NCBI GenBank assembly: GCA_964579505.1
Contig: CAZOGC010000001.1
Span: 62,001 to 126,000 of the forward strand
DNA length: 64,000 bases
Direction of reading: 5' to 3'
Source of the DNA: JAJYSO01 sp964579505
GTDB taxonomy: Bacteria; Bacteroidota; Bacteroidia; Flavobacteriales; Flavobacteriaceae
Shown here: positions 24,835 through 33,864 of the stretch, one piece after another
Layout: the number at the start of each line of letters is the position of its first letter
Position numbering within the stretch: position 1 is the stretch's first letter
Program-made: the position numbers and the translations under genes
Notes under the pieces: model-generated
What the model saw: the letters and a program-made list of their open reading frames with translations, nothing else
Database searches by the model: none
What the model was told of the DNA's origin: nothing

Positions 24835-25168
24835 CAATAGCGTCCAAGACGTTTTTTGAAAATCTCTGCAAAACCTTTGTATACTTTGTTCTTGAGTGAT
24901 TTTAGTATTGAAAAAATTGTTTTTGAAAGTTTTGCTCCTTTTGGCCTATCGAAAATATATCGTAAAATTTGAAGTGAAAATACCGTAAAATTTTAGGCTG
25001 TTCGAGCTGGATGTATTTTTATACTGATCTGAATTTCAGTAGCGAGTTCCTAAAATTTAGGTGTTGAACGATAAATTTAGATATAGTTTCGTAAGCCTAG
25101 ATTTTTTTGGTTCGTTTTTTCATCAATGGAAAAAATGAACAACATAAACATTTAGGACAGAATTGATT
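24835..25168 (+). repeat. 334-bp duplicated intergenic element, copy A
   Basis: Same length as copy B (38397-38730) with no gaps and 10 differences by eye, about 97% identical. Nine of these fall in the first 111 bp, one lies near the right end, and the roughly 210 bp between are identical. It starts 4 nt after the LytTR stop codon. Inside are a direct repeat CGTAAAATTT (24961-24970 and 24984-24993) and palindromes CTGAATTTCAG (25029-25039) and CCTAAAATTTAGG (25049-25061). No terminal inverted repeats or target duplication were seen. A minus-strand frame of about 45 codons is open across the left third. I do not recognise the family. Confidence 0.9.
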
Positions 25169-25178
25169 AAAAACATAA

Positions 25179-25211
25179 AAAAATCCATTCTGTTTTGGAG
25201 AATGGATTTTT
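25179..25211. terminator. Bidirectional terminator between LytTR/repeat A and lpdA
   Basis: A 12-bp stem, AAAAATCCATTC (25179-25190) with GAATGGATTTTT (25200-25211) and a 9-nt loop; A- and T-runs on the two sides serve both strands. Confidence 0.88.
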
Positions 25212-25236
25212 TATAAGCTTAGCTTGTAAAGCCTTT

Positions 25237-26643
25237 TTATACATGAATAGGACGGCTATCAGTAGCGTCTAAGGCAGCTTCTTTTATAGCTTCAGTATAA
25301 GTAGGATGCGCGTGACTAATACGGGCTATATCTTCTGCGCTAGCGCGATATTCCATCGCTACTACGGCTTCAGCAATCATATCGGCGGCACGAGCGCCTA
25401 CCATATGTACGCCTAATACTTCGTCTGTACTCTGGTCGGCTAAAATTTTAATAAATCCATCTATGTCACCACTGGCTCTAGAACGCCCTAAGGCGCGCAT
25501 AGGGAATTTACCGGTTTTATAAGCTATTTTGTCAGCCTTTAGTTGGTCTTCTGTTTTTCCTACAGAGGCTACTTCAGGCCAAGTGTACACTACACTAGGA
25601 ATTAAATTGTAATCTACATGCGGTTTTTGTCCGGCAATAGTTTCAGCCACAAAAACAGCTTCTTCTTCTGCCTTGTGTGCTAGCATAGCTCCTTTAATGA
25701 CATCGCCAATAGCATAAATATTTTCAGTGCTGGTTTGCAAGTGTTCATTTACTTCAACTTTACCGCGTTCGGTAAGTTTAACGCCGGCTTTATCAGCGTT
25801 TAAACCATCGGTGTAAGGGCGTCTTCCCACAGAAACCAAACAATAATCACCTTCAAAAGAGACTTCTTTTCCTTTTTTATCATCTGCTTTAACCGTTACC
25901 TTTTTGCCTTTGGCCTCTACAGCTTTTACCTTGTGAGAAAGCGCAAAGTTTACGCCTTGTTTTTTCAAGACTTTCTTTAATTCTTTGCTCTGGTCGCTAT
26001 CCATAACCGGAATAATTTTATCCATATATTCAATTACGGTTACTTCTGCGCCTAAACGACGATAAACTTGGCCAAGCTCTAATCCGATTACACCACCGCC
26101 AATAACCAATAAATGCTTAGGCACTTCTGTAAGGTTCAATGCTTCGGTAGAAGTAATGATTCTTTTCTTATCTATTTTGATAAAAGGTAATGTAGAAGGT
26201 TTACTTCCGGTAGCAATGATGGTCTTTTTAGCCTCAATGGTTTCTGCTTTTCCTTTTTCAGAAGAGATGCTGATGTGTGTTTTATCTTCAAAAGAACCAA
26301 TTCCTTGGTAGGTATCTACTTTGTTTTTACCCATCAAAAATTCAATTCCTTTGGTGGTTTGTTCTACCACAGAAGCTTTGCGCTCCATCATCTTTTTAAG
26401 ATTCAACTTTACCCCTTTAGGCACTTCAATACCATGCTCTTCAAGGTGATTAAGAGTATCTGCATAATGATGAGAAGAGTCTAAAAGCGCTTTAGATGGA
26501 ATACAGCCCACATTAAGGCAGGTTCCGCCCATAGTGGCATATTTTTCAATAAGAGCCGTTTTCATGCCGAGTTGGGCACAGCGAATGGCTGCTACATATC
26601 CGCCTGGTCCCGATCCGATAACGGCAACGTCATAAGAATTCAT
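25237..26643 (-). CDS. lpdA: Dihydrolipoyl dehydrogenase
   Basis: A 468-residue flavoprotein. It begins MNSYDVAVIGSGPGGYVAAI with the FAD-binding loop, then the redox disulfide GGTCLNVGCIPSK, the NAD loop VIGGGVIGLELGQVY and the C-terminal His-Glu pair in SHAHPTYTEAIKE. It is the E3 component that re-oxidises lipoamide in pyruvate and 2-oxoglutarate dehydrogenases. The frame extends 20 codons upstream, but those codons lie within the promoter (26674-26703), so the ATG at 26643 is the start. No E1 or E2 gene lies nearby; it is monocistronic. Confidence 0.97.
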   Translation of the reverse strand: MNSYDVAVIGSGPGGYVAAIRCAQLGMKTALIEKYATMGGTCLNVGCIPSKALLDSSHHYADTLNHLEEHGIEVPKGVKLNLKKMMERKASVVEQTTKGIEFLMGKNKVDTYQGIGSFEDKTHISISSEKGKAETIEAKKTIIATGSKPSTLPFIKIDKKRIITSTEALNLTEVPKHLLVIGGGVIGLELGQVYRRLGAEVTVIEYMDKIIPVMDSDQSKELKKVLKKQGVNFALSHKVKAVEAKGKKVTVKADDKKGKEVSFEGDYCLVSVGRRPYTDGLNADKAGVKLTERGKVEVNEHLQTSTENIYAIGDVIKGAMLAHKAEEEAVFVAETIAGQKPHVDYNLIPSVVYTWPEVASVGKTEDQLKADKIAYKTGKFPMRALGRSRASGDIDGFIKILADQSTDEVLGVHMVGARAADMIAEAVVAMEYRASAEDIARISHAHPTYTEAIKEAALDATDSRPIHV

Positions 26644-26673
26644 AATTTTCTGGTCTTGGTTATAAAACTTTGG

Positions 26674-26703
26674 CAAAAGTACAATAAGATAGGCAATAGA
26701 CAA
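26674..26703 (-). promoter_or_regulatory. Promoter of lpdA; decides the start
   Basis: On the minus strand TTG (26703-26701), 19-nt spacer, TACTTTTG (26681-26674). The longest open frame starts at this same TTG, which therefore cannot be the start codon. Confidence 0.8.
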
Positions 26704-26733
26704 GCGTATAAGTGGGCTAAATATTGTAGCTGA

Positions 26734-27417
26734 TTACAGTTCGTCTTTGCTGATAATGGGGTTGACAAGTTTGTCGTACTGTTGGGTATAATGCTCAATG
26801 ACTTTTGCAATAGTAGCCGGCTTTTCCCATTGACTAAAATCGGCTTGCGGAACGGCTTCTCTATTTTGCGGGGTGTCTATGGTACTCGGCACAACTACAT
26901 GTGCCCAAATTCCGGTTTTATCGCGGTTGACATTGATAATGTTTGCCAATTGAAATAATTGAGATTTGGCCAAGCTGTAGGCTACGGTACTGGCAGCTTT
27001 GTGGGTGTTTAGTCCGGGCATAGAACCAATAAAAAACAGTTTTCCGTTTTCTTCTGTGGTTTGGAGTAGGTTTATTAGAGGACGTGCTACATGATAAGCG
27101 GTTTTAAAATTGAGCGCGTATTGTGCTTCGAGAAGCTCGTCGGTGGTATCTTCAATTTTTCCCATAGCAAAACCACCGGCTGTCAATACGCTAACGGCTA
27201 GGTGTTTGTATTTGTTGATAACGAGTTCTACTGCATTTTTGGTAGCTACTTCATTTAACAAATCAACTTCAAATTCTTCATAATTTTTTGGGTTTGTTGT
27301 TTGTGGGCGGTGACTGTGCACAAACCCGACAACACGGTATCCTTTTTTAAGAAAATGAGTAACGACAGCGCGTCCTAAATTGCCATTGGCGCCGGTTATT
27401 AAAGCAGTTTTTGTCAT
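26734..27417 (-). CDS. Short-chain dehydrogenase/reductase (SDR)
   Basis: A 227-residue classical-type SDR. The cofactor loop is TGANGNLGRAVV near the N-terminus, the NxAG-like position reads TAGGF, and the catalytic pair is in YSLAKSQL (Tyr and Lys three residues apart), preceded by the Ser in IGSMPG. It would reduce or oxidise a carbonyl or hydroxyl with NAD(P)H; the substrate is unknown. It starts 21 nt after the GH84 gene on the same strand, so they probably share a transcript. The protein resembles small dihydropteridine-reductase-like SDRs, but this cannot be settled by reading. Confidence 0.85.
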   Translation of the reverse strand: MTKTALITGANGNLGRAVVTHFLKKGYRVVGFVHSHRPQTTNPKNYEEFEVDLLNEVATKNAVELVINKYKHLAVSVLTAGGFAMGKIEDTTDELLEAQYALNFKTAYHVARPLINLLQTTEENGKLFFIGSMPGLNTHKAASTVAYSLAKSQLFQLANIINVNRDKTGIWAHVVVPSTIDTPQNREAVPQADFSQWEKPATIAKVIEHYTQQYDKLVNPIISKDEL

Positions 27418-27438
27418 AAGAAACTAGATTAAAGAAGA

Positions 27439-29553
27439 TTATTTTTTCCACAATACTTCAAAGAGTTGAAGGGGGTGTTTACTGCTGATTTTAACCGCCG
27501 TTGTATTTTTGGGTAAATCAATAAGGAGATAATTTCCGCTGTATGTTTGCGTGGTTTCTTCCCAATTTTCATCCACTTTAAATGTAAGCTGAATGGTGGT
27601 GGCTTTTCCTTGCGTAAGAAGAATTACTTGATGGGGTTGTGAGAGCGGGCTCTTTTCTGTGTGTGTTTTATGGGAAGCTAGGTCTAAGGCCGAAAAAATA
27701 TTTAGGTCGTGAGAAGCAATGCTGTCTTGTCTTTTCTTTTGTGCAATACGGTATCCTGAATTTCCTAGTATTTGAGTGAGTACTTTTTGATTGTTTACCT
27801 TTTTTAAAGATTGAAGAAAGGGTTGTAATACTTTGGTGCCAACCACCGGTACGGTTCCTTTCTTGTCTAAGGGTTGTAGTTGAGGTTTTTTTGCGATGAG
27901 GGTGGTTATTATACGCCAATTGCTACGGGCAGATTGCCGGTTATTATAAACGGCTAGTTGTGCCAACCCACTTTGTCCCAAATACGTAAAAGCGGTTAAC
28001 CAAGGTTTGATTTCTTTGGTTAATGCCGGATTGTCATTAGCCTTTTCAATAATTGTTGACGCTTTACTGATTTGATTAAAATAATTTGTAAGGGTAGAGA
28101 GATCGCTTGTATCAGATTTTTGCTGAGTCATCGTTTCTTCAAAATGCTTAATAGCAGGGGCAATGCTAACCGATTCTTTGCGATGAAACCAGCTCCATGT
28201 TTTTCCGGGATCTGTATTGTTTTCTGCAAAAAGAGTATAGGCTTCGTAAGAGTGAGGAAGCATAACCTGTATACTGTGTTTCCACGCTTTTTTGTAATTA
28301 TAACTAGCGGTATTCCAAGCGTAGTCGGCTACGCCAAATATAGCCGGTTTAGAGGCCTCAGCATGTTCCATCGGGTTTGATAAAATTCCGGCCATTTCAG
28401 AAGCTTTTATGTCTTTTTCTAATCCGTATGAGGGGCCGAGTAATAAATGATCACGCGTATAGTCGCTTACCGGAAAATTCCACCAGATTAAGGCGGGTCT
28501 TTTAATGAGTTTTTGTACCCAATGTAGCGTAGAGCGGGTTACGTTACTAATTACATGATCGCCGGTCCACATAATTTGAATAGAGGGGTCTAGCTCTCGT
28601 CCTAAGATAGCCAGGTAGCTGTTAGGGCCTGATTTAGCCCAGCTTTTGTTGTATACGGTAGGGGTTAGAATGAGTGGGTTGACATCCTTTTTGACATTGA
28701 CAAAATTTTTAGTGAGGTAGTTTAATAGAGCAGCTTGTTTGTGGGCATCTGTTCCGGCGCCGGAAATATCATCAAAAAACACAGCAAAAGAACGAACCCC
28801 AAGTGCATACATGTCCTCAAATTTTTTCAAGACATTTTCACGGTCTTTTTGATTCCATTTAATATCCTGTCCCGGGTGAATAGCCCATACAAAATTCACA
28901 AAATTCTTGCGCGCTATTTTTACGAGTTTTTTAATGTTAGCAGCTTGTTTTTGGGGGTACGGTTTGCGCCATTGTGCACTGTGATACGGATCGTCTTTTG
29001 GACCGTAGATATAGGTATTGGCTTTTACGCGTCCGTAAAATTTGAGCATACTAATACGATCGGCCTGAGACCATGGGGTACCGTAAAAACCTTCTACTAC
29101 GCCTCTGTATTTAACAGTTGGGAAATCGTGAATAACTACCGGGGTTATTTTTTGATCTTTTATTAATTGTCTAAGTGTTTGTAATCCGTAGAAAATACCG
29201 GCAGAATCGCGAGCAATAATGCTTACTTTTTTGGGGCTAACGGTTAAATCATATGCACCTTTGGCTTTGGCTGTGTTATTTGGACTACTATAAGCCGTTA
29301 CATTTTGCTGAATAGAGAGCGATAAGGCCCAACTTGAAGAATTTTTAGGGGCAAGCCATTGCTCTACAGTTGTTCGGCTTACTAAATTTTCCCAAGAAGT
29401 ATCGGTTAAATAAAAATGACTAAAGGGCAGGGGAGAGCCTTGTTGTTGAAGTTGCTGTACGTGAGGGTAAATGCTCACTGTTTGTTGTTGTGCAAACCCC
29501 GAGTTGGTTCCTAAAAAAGTAAGAAAGAGTAGCGTGAAGAGTGTTTTTTTCAT
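27439..29553 (-). CDS. Secreted GH84 beta-N-acetylglucosaminidase (O-GlcNAcase-like)
   Basis: A 704-residue secreted protein (signal MKKTLFTLLFLTFLGTNSGF, then AQQ). An N-terminal GH20b-like domain (about 25-145) precedes the GH84 catalytic barrel, which opens with YRGVVEGFYGTPWSQADR and carries the paired aspartates in FFDDISG (about residue 260). Both are hallmarks of the family that includes human O-GlcNAcase and Bacteroides BT4395. The C-terminal part is helical. The enzyme removes terminal N-acetylglucosamine by substrate-assisted catalysis, probably from glycoproteins or mucin-like glycans in the periplasm or medium. It is first gene of a two-gene run with the SDR. Confidence 0.93.
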   Translation of the reverse strand: MKKTLFTLLFLTFLGTNSGFAQQQTVSIYPHVQQLQQQGSPLPFSHFYLTDTSWENLVSRTTVEQWLAPKNSSSWALSLSIQQNVTAYSSPNNTAKAKGAYDLTVSPKKVSIIARDSAGIFYGLQTLRQLIKDQKITPVVIHDFPTVKYRGVVEGFYGTPWSQADRISMLKFYGRVKANTYIYGPKDDPYHSAQWRKPYPQKQAANIKKLVKIARKNFVNFVWAIHPGQDIKWNQKDRENVLKKFEDMYALGVRSFAVFFDDISGAGTDAHKQAALLNYLTKNFVNVKKDVNPLILTPTVYNKSWAKSGPNSYLAILGRELDPSIQIMWTGDHVISNVTRSTLHWVQKLIKRPALIWWNFPVSDYTRDHLLLGPSYGLEKDIKASEMAGILSNPMEHAEASKPAIFGVADYAWNTASYNYKKAWKHSIQVMLPHSYEAYTLFAENNTDPGKTWSWFHRKESVSIAPAIKHFEETMTQQKSDTSDLSTLTNYFNQISKASTIIEKANDNPALTKEIKPWLTAFTYLGQSGLAQLAVYNNRQSARSNWRIITTLIAKKPQLQPLDKKGTVPVVGTKVLQPFLQSLKKVNNQKVLTQILGNSGYRIAQKKRQDSIASHDLNIFSALDLASHKTHTEKSPLSQPHQVILLTQGKATTIQLTFKVDENWEETTQTYSGNYLLIDLPKNTTAVKISSKHPLQLFEVLWKK

Positions 29554-29838
29554 AAAAATAAAAGTATAATTCTGTAGTAAAGGAGAAACTTTCTTTAAAG
29601 AAATGGCTTCGTGCGCTAAAAGTAATAAACTTTTTATAAGAAATAGCGTTAAAAAGGAAGGATGTTATAGGTACAAAAGAGTTTTTTGCGCCCATAGATG
29701 TGTATACTATGGGCTACAGACAATTTTGGTGAAGGGTTCTATAATTTGTTTATTGATTTCTTAACTTTTTCAGATGAATTATAATGGTGCTATAAAGAAC
29801 GGAGTCCTTATCTTTGTCATTTTAAATTTAGAATAGGT

Positions 29839-30909
29839 ATGCCCACTGTAGAAAATTATCAGAAGAAAAAAGCAGTTGCTATCTGGCTCTTAATCGGCGT
29901 TTTTATGATTATGATTCAGGTGGTTTTAGGAGGTATCACTCGTTTAACCGATTCGGGTCTGTCTATAACCGAGTGGGATCCTATTGTAGGATTTATTCCT
30001 CCGTTAAACCACCAACAGTGGATGGAAGCCTTTAAAGGCTATCAACAAATTGCGCAATATAAGTTTGTAAACAGCCATTACACCCTCTCTGATTTCAAAT
30101 TTATTTTCTTTTGGGAATGGTTTCATCGGTTGTGGGCGCGCTCGCTAGGGGTGGTTTTTCTTATTCCGTTTATCTATTTCTTGATTAAAAAATACTTTAT
30201 AAAAGAGATGGTGGTGCCGCTCATTATCCTTTTTTTATTGGGTGGATTGCAAGGATTTATTGGTTGGTTTATGGTAGAGAGTGGGTTGCACGGATCAGGA
30301 TTACTTCGCGTAAGCCATATCCGTTTGTCTATTCATTTTATAGCGGCTATGATTTTGTTGTGCTATACCCTTTGGTTTGCCTTAAAACTGCTTATTCCGA
30401 AGGAGAAACTGGTACGCGATAAATCGGTAAAACGCTATTTTATAGTCGTGCTAGTTTTGTTGGTTGTACAGCTGTTTTACGGTGCTTTTATGGCCGGGCT
30501 TAGAGCAGCTTTTGTAGCACCTACTTGGCCGGATATGAATGGAGTGATGATACCTTCCGGATTGATGGGAAATAATTGGATTAACAACCCGATTAACGTG
30601 CAATTTGTACACCGCGGATTGGCCTATTTATTGGTTATTTTGATTGTTATTGGCTTCTTTAAAACGGTAAAATCGGCGCGTATGCACGGTTCTAGATTAT
30701 TGCGTAATGCCGGAACTTGGCCACTGGTTTTAGTTTGTTTACAAGTTGTGTTGGGTATCTTTACAGTTATTAATGCTCCACATATTGTACAAGGTAAATT
30801 TGGTATTTATGAGATATTCGCCCAGACGCATCAACTAATAGGAATGTCGTTGTTGATGGCTTTAGTAGTTGTTTATTACATAGTGCATAGCCGTAAAGCT
30901 ATTTCATAA
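29839..30909 (+). CDS. ctaA: Heme A synthase (COX15/CtaA)
   Basis: A 356-residue, eight-helix membrane protein. The first helix holds VLGGITRLTDSGLSITEWDP, typical of the COX15 branch. Conserved histidines that bind heme appear in WFHRLWAR, SHIRLSIHF, FVHRGLAYL and TQTHQLIG-like AQTHQLIG. It converts heme O to heme A, the cofactor of aa3-type cytochrome oxidase, which implies aerobic respiration. The -7 box TATCTTTG is at 29809-29816. No oxidase genes are adjacent. It is convergent with rlpA, with only 15 bp between the stops. Confidence 0.95.
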   Translation: MPTVENYQKKKAVAIWLLIGVFMIMIQVVLGGITRLTDSGLSITEWDPIVGFIPPLNHQQWMEAFKGYQQIAQYKFVNSHYTLSDFKFIFFWEWFHRLWARSLGVVFLIPFIYFLIKKYFIKEMVVPLIILFLLGGLQGFIGWFMVESGLHGSGLLRVSHIRLSIHFIAAMILLCYTLWFALKLLIPKEKLVRDKSVKRYFIVVLVLLVVQLFYGAFMAGLRAAFVAPTWPDMNGVMIPSGLMGNNWINNPINVQFVHRGLAYLLVILIVIGFFKTVKSARMHGSRLLRNAGTWPLVLVCLQVVLGIFTVINAPHIVQGKFGIYEIFAQTHQLIGMSLLMALVVVYYIVHSRKAIS

Positions 30910-30924
30910 CATAAAAAGGTGTCT

Positions 30925-31701
30925 TTAAGAAGTAATCTGCGCGAGGTTAACTACAAAAGCACCCTTGTATTTTTTTTGAACAGTTTTTTTGAAGCTTTCT
31001 GCTTTTTGATGCGAAGTGAATTGCCCCACAATAACACTGTAAATCTTAGTTTTATCGATGGTTTTTATAGCGATGTGAACTTGTTTTGAAAAATCTTTTT
31101 TTAGTTGATCGACTAATTTGAGTAGGTAAGCAGCTTCTTCAAAACTCCCAATTTGAACTCCATATCCTTTGGGTATTGTTTGGCTAGTAGTTATTTGATA
31201 AAACTGTGTTTTTGAGGTAGAAGGGGTGGTTTCTTTTTTGATAGAACTATCAGAAGGTGTTTTTTGATGAATAACAGGCTTTTGTGTAGAGGATTTTACA
31301 ATTTTTTTTGCCTTTTGTTTGGTTGATGTATTTTTATCTACCACTGTAATAGCTACATCGGTTATGCCTTCTTTTGTGAAACCTAATTTTTTGGCTGCAG
31401 CTAACGATAAATCAATAATTCTGCCACTTATATACGGTCCTCTGTCATTAATTCGCACTATTACCGATTTGTTATTGGCTATATTGGTTACACGTACTTT
31501 GGTACCAAAGGGCAAATGCCTATGAGCGGCAGTAAATTTCTTGGGATTGTATTTTTCTCCGTTGGCAGTAGTACGTCCGGAAAAACTTTTGGCATAAAAA
31601 GAAGCCTTTCCTGTTTGTACTTGCCCGTATCCTGATACGAAAAAAAACAAGCAGAAAAGACTGGTAACAGCTGCTTTGTAGCAGTTTTTAAATAAAAACA
31701 T
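30925..31701 (-). CDS. RlpA-like septal lytic transglycosylase with SPOR domain
   Basis: A 258-residue secreted protein. Signal peptide MFLFKNCYKAAVTSLFCLFF, then the double-psi beta-barrel domain (GKASFYAKSFSGRTTANGE to TVVDKN, about 30-125) with RINDRGPYISGRIIDLS, and a C-terminal SPOR domain (about 180-255: GYGVQIGSFEEAAYLLKL). RlpA cleaves glycan strands lacking peptides, and SPOR domains dock on denuded septal peptidoglycan. The frame extends 10 codons into serA through a TTG; the ATG at 31701 is 4 nt after the serA stop and is the likely start. It is the last gene of the serine operon by spacing. Confidence 0.92.
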   Translation of the reverse strand: MFLFKNCYKAAVTSLFCLFFFVSGYGQVQTGKASFYAKSFSGRTTANGEKYNPKKFTAAHRHLPFGTKVRVTNIANNKSVIVRINDRGPYISGRIIDLSLAAAKKLGFTKEGITDVAITVVDKNTSTKQKAKKIVKSSTQKPVIHQKTPSDSSIKKETTPSTSKTQFYQITTSQTIPKGYGVQIGSFEEAAYLLKLVDQLKKDFSKQVHIAIKTIDKTKIYSVIVGQFTSHQKAESFKKTVQKKYKGAFVVNLAQITS

Positions 31702-31705
31702 AAAA

Positions 31706-32671
31706 CTATTTTTGTGCGCCGAATTTTTCAATAATTTGGTCGGCTAGTTCTAGCCCAATGCGTTCTTGGGCTTCAAAGGTCGATCCACCCACATGAGGAC
31801 TTAATGATATGTTTGGATTCATTAAGAGTTTAATGGGAGGTTTGGGCTCTGTTTCAAAAACATCAATAGCGGCAAAACCTAGTTTTTTATCAGCTACTAT
31901 TTTGTCTAGTGCTTCTTCATTTATTACGCCACCACGGGCAGTATTAATCAGCCCGGCTTGATCTTTCATAGCCTCTAATTCTTTTAAACCAATGAGGTAA
32001 TCTTTTTGTGCAGGCACATGCAGCGTAATAAAATCAGCTGATTGTAGTAATTCATCTTTAGAAACAGCGTTTACTGATAAAGTTATGGTTTGCCCATCGG
32101 CAAAAATCAATTCAACCGGAAGTTGGCTTCCCTCGTCAATAAAGGCATCGGTAACAATTACTTTCATGCCTATACCCAAGGCTATTCTTGCTACTTCGTG
32201 TCCGATTCGACCAAAGCCATATATTCCGAGGGTTTTTCCATATAACTCACGGCCTTTAAATGCTTTTTTCAACTTTTTAAAGTTAGCTTCGCCCTCAAGT
32301 GGCATCTCTCGATTAGATTTTTGTAGATGACGTACGCCTGAGAGGAGATGGGCGAAAACCATTTCAGCTACGCTGCGTGAAGAAGCAGCCGGCGTGTTAA
32401 TAACGGGTATATTTTTACTTTTAGCATAGGCTACATCAATATTGTCTAGACCCACGCCGCCTCTACCTATCAGCTTTAGATTGGGGCAGGCGTCTATCAA
32501 GTCTTTGCGTACTTGCGTGGCGCTGCGCACCAACAATACCTCAACGTTGTTTTTATTGATATAGTTAGCCAATTGTTGATCGGCTACTTTTGTCTGAATA
32601 ACTTCGTGTCCGGCGTTTTCAAGTCTGTCAACACCGCCTTTTGAAATGCCATCGTTGGCTAATACTTTCAT
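31706..32671 (-). CDS. serA: D-3-phosphoglycerate dehydrogenase, short form
   Basis: A 321-residue D-2-hydroxyacid dehydrogenase. The substrate domain is followed by the NAD fold with LGIYGFGRIGHEVARIALG, the catalytic Arg in NTARGGVINEEAL, Glu in FETEP, and His in LSPHVGGST. It oxidises 3-phosphoglycerate in the first step of serine synthesis. It stops right after the catalytic core; the C-terminal ACT or ASB domains that give serine feedback in longer forms are absent. It lies 43 nt after serC and 4 nt before rlpA, in one operon. Confidence 0.93.
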   Translation of the reverse strand: MKVLANDGISKGGVDRLENAGHEVIQTKVADQQLANYINKNNVEVLLVRSATQVRKDLIDACPNLKLIGRGGVGLDNIDVAYAKSKNIPVINTPAASSRSVAEMVFAHLLSGVRHLQKSNREMPLEGEANFKKLKKAFKGRELYGKTLGIYGFGRIGHEVARIALGIGMKVIVTDAFIDEGSQLPVELIFADGQTITLSVNAVSKDELLQSADFITLHVPAQKDYLIGLKELEAMKDQAGLINTARGGVINEEALDKIVADKKLGFAAIDVFETEPKPPIKLLMNPNISLSPHVGGSTFEAQERIGLELADQIIEKFGAQK

Positions 32672-32714
32672 AAATTGTGCTTTACTATTGTAACGTATTT
32701 ATTGATGATTTGTT

Positions 32715-33779
32715 TTAGGCTCTTTTTTCAAACCAATGCATAATTTCTACCAAAATGCCCACACTTTCTTTAGAAAGTGCATTGTATAGTGAGGCGCGAT
32801 AGCCGCCGGCTGTACGGTGTCCTTTAATACCAATTATACCTGATTCTTGCCAGAGTTGATTAAACTCGTCGGTAAGGCTTTCATCGGTTAGTTTAAAGGT
32901 AACATTCATTTTAGAACGGTCTTCTTTAGCAGTCAGTCCTTTAAATAACGGATTGCGATCAATTTCTGCATAAAGCATGGCTGCTTTTTCATTGTTAATC
33001 TTTTCAATAGTTTCTATTCCACCTAGATTTTTTAACCAGCGAAGCGTGAGCATAGTTACATAAATGGCATAGACCGATGGGGTGTTAAACACACTGTCTT
33101 TTTTAATGTGAGTATGGTAGTCCATCATAGTAGGAATAGCGCGATCTACTTTGCCGAGTAATTCATCTTTTACAAGCACAAGGGTTGTACCGGCAGGCCC
33201 CATATTTTTCTGTGCTCCGGCGTAGATTAAATCAAATTTAGAAAAATCGATTTCTCGCGAGAGGATGTCACTGCTCATATCGCAAATAAGGGGGACCTCT
33301 ACTTCGGGAAATGATTGCATCTGTGTACCGTAAATGGTATTGTTACTGGTGCAATGAAAATAATCTACATCTGAAGGAACGGTATAATTCTTAGGAATGT
33401 AACTAAAATTTTTATCAGCTGATGAGGCTACCTCTACCACCTCGCCAAAAAGTTTAGCTTCTTTTATGGCATTGCCAGACCAGCGACCTGTGTTGAGGTA
33501 AGCGGCTTTGTTTTGCAAAAGGTTGTAGGCCACCATTAAAAATTGTGTACTGGCACCGCCGTGTAAAAACAGAGGCTGATATCCTTTTCCTTTTAGGTGC
33601 GTTAATTCTAAAATAGAATCGCGAGCTTCTTCTATAACAGCGGTAAAATCCGGACTTCGGTGAGAGATTTCTAAAATAGATAATCCGGAATCGTTAAAAT
33701 CTAAAATGGCTTTTGAGGCTTCTTCAAATACGCTTTGAGGAAGAATGCAGGGACCTGCCCCAAAATTATCTTTTCTCAT
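32715..33779 (-). CDS. serC: Phosphoserine aminotransferase
   Basis: A 354-residue class V aminotransferase. It begins MRKDNFGAGPCILPQSVFEE, has the PLP Lys in YAGAQKNMGPAG, and the substrate-binding HRTAGGYRASLYNAL near the end. It makes phosphoserine from 3-phosphohydroxypyruvate and glutamate, between SerA and phosphoserine phosphatase. The frame extends 19 codons upstream, but the ATG at 33779 gives the usual family start. It sits between the LuxC-like gene and serA. Confidence 0.97.
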   Translation of the reverse strand: MRKDNFGAGPCILPQSVFEEASKAILDFNDSGLSILEISHRSPDFTAVIEEARDSILELTHLKGKGYQPLFLHGGASTQFLMVAYNLLQNKAAYLNTGRWSGNAIKEAKLFGEVVEVASSADKNFSYIPKNYTVPSDVDYFHCTSNNTIYGTQMQSFPEVEVPLICDMSSDILSREIDFSKFDLIYAGAQKNMGPAGTTLVLVKDELLGKVDRAIPTMMDYHTHIKKDSVFNTPSVYAIYVTMLTLRWLKNLGGIETIEKINNEKAAMLYAEIDRNPLFKGLTAKEDRSKMNVTFKLTDESLTDEFNQLWQESGIIGIKGHRTAGGYRASLYNALSKESVGILVEIMHWFEKRA

Positions 33780-33864
33780 ATTGTAAGAACTTAATAGGTT
33801 TGTTTTGAGTGTTATTAGCGCTGTTAAAAGTAGCAAGTTTTATACGCCCTCAAAAACTTTTTAC

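Noticed and set aside
24835..25168. Repeat as an insertion sequence
   Set aside because: No transposase, no terminal inverted repeats and no target duplication were seen; it is recorded as an unclassified repeat.
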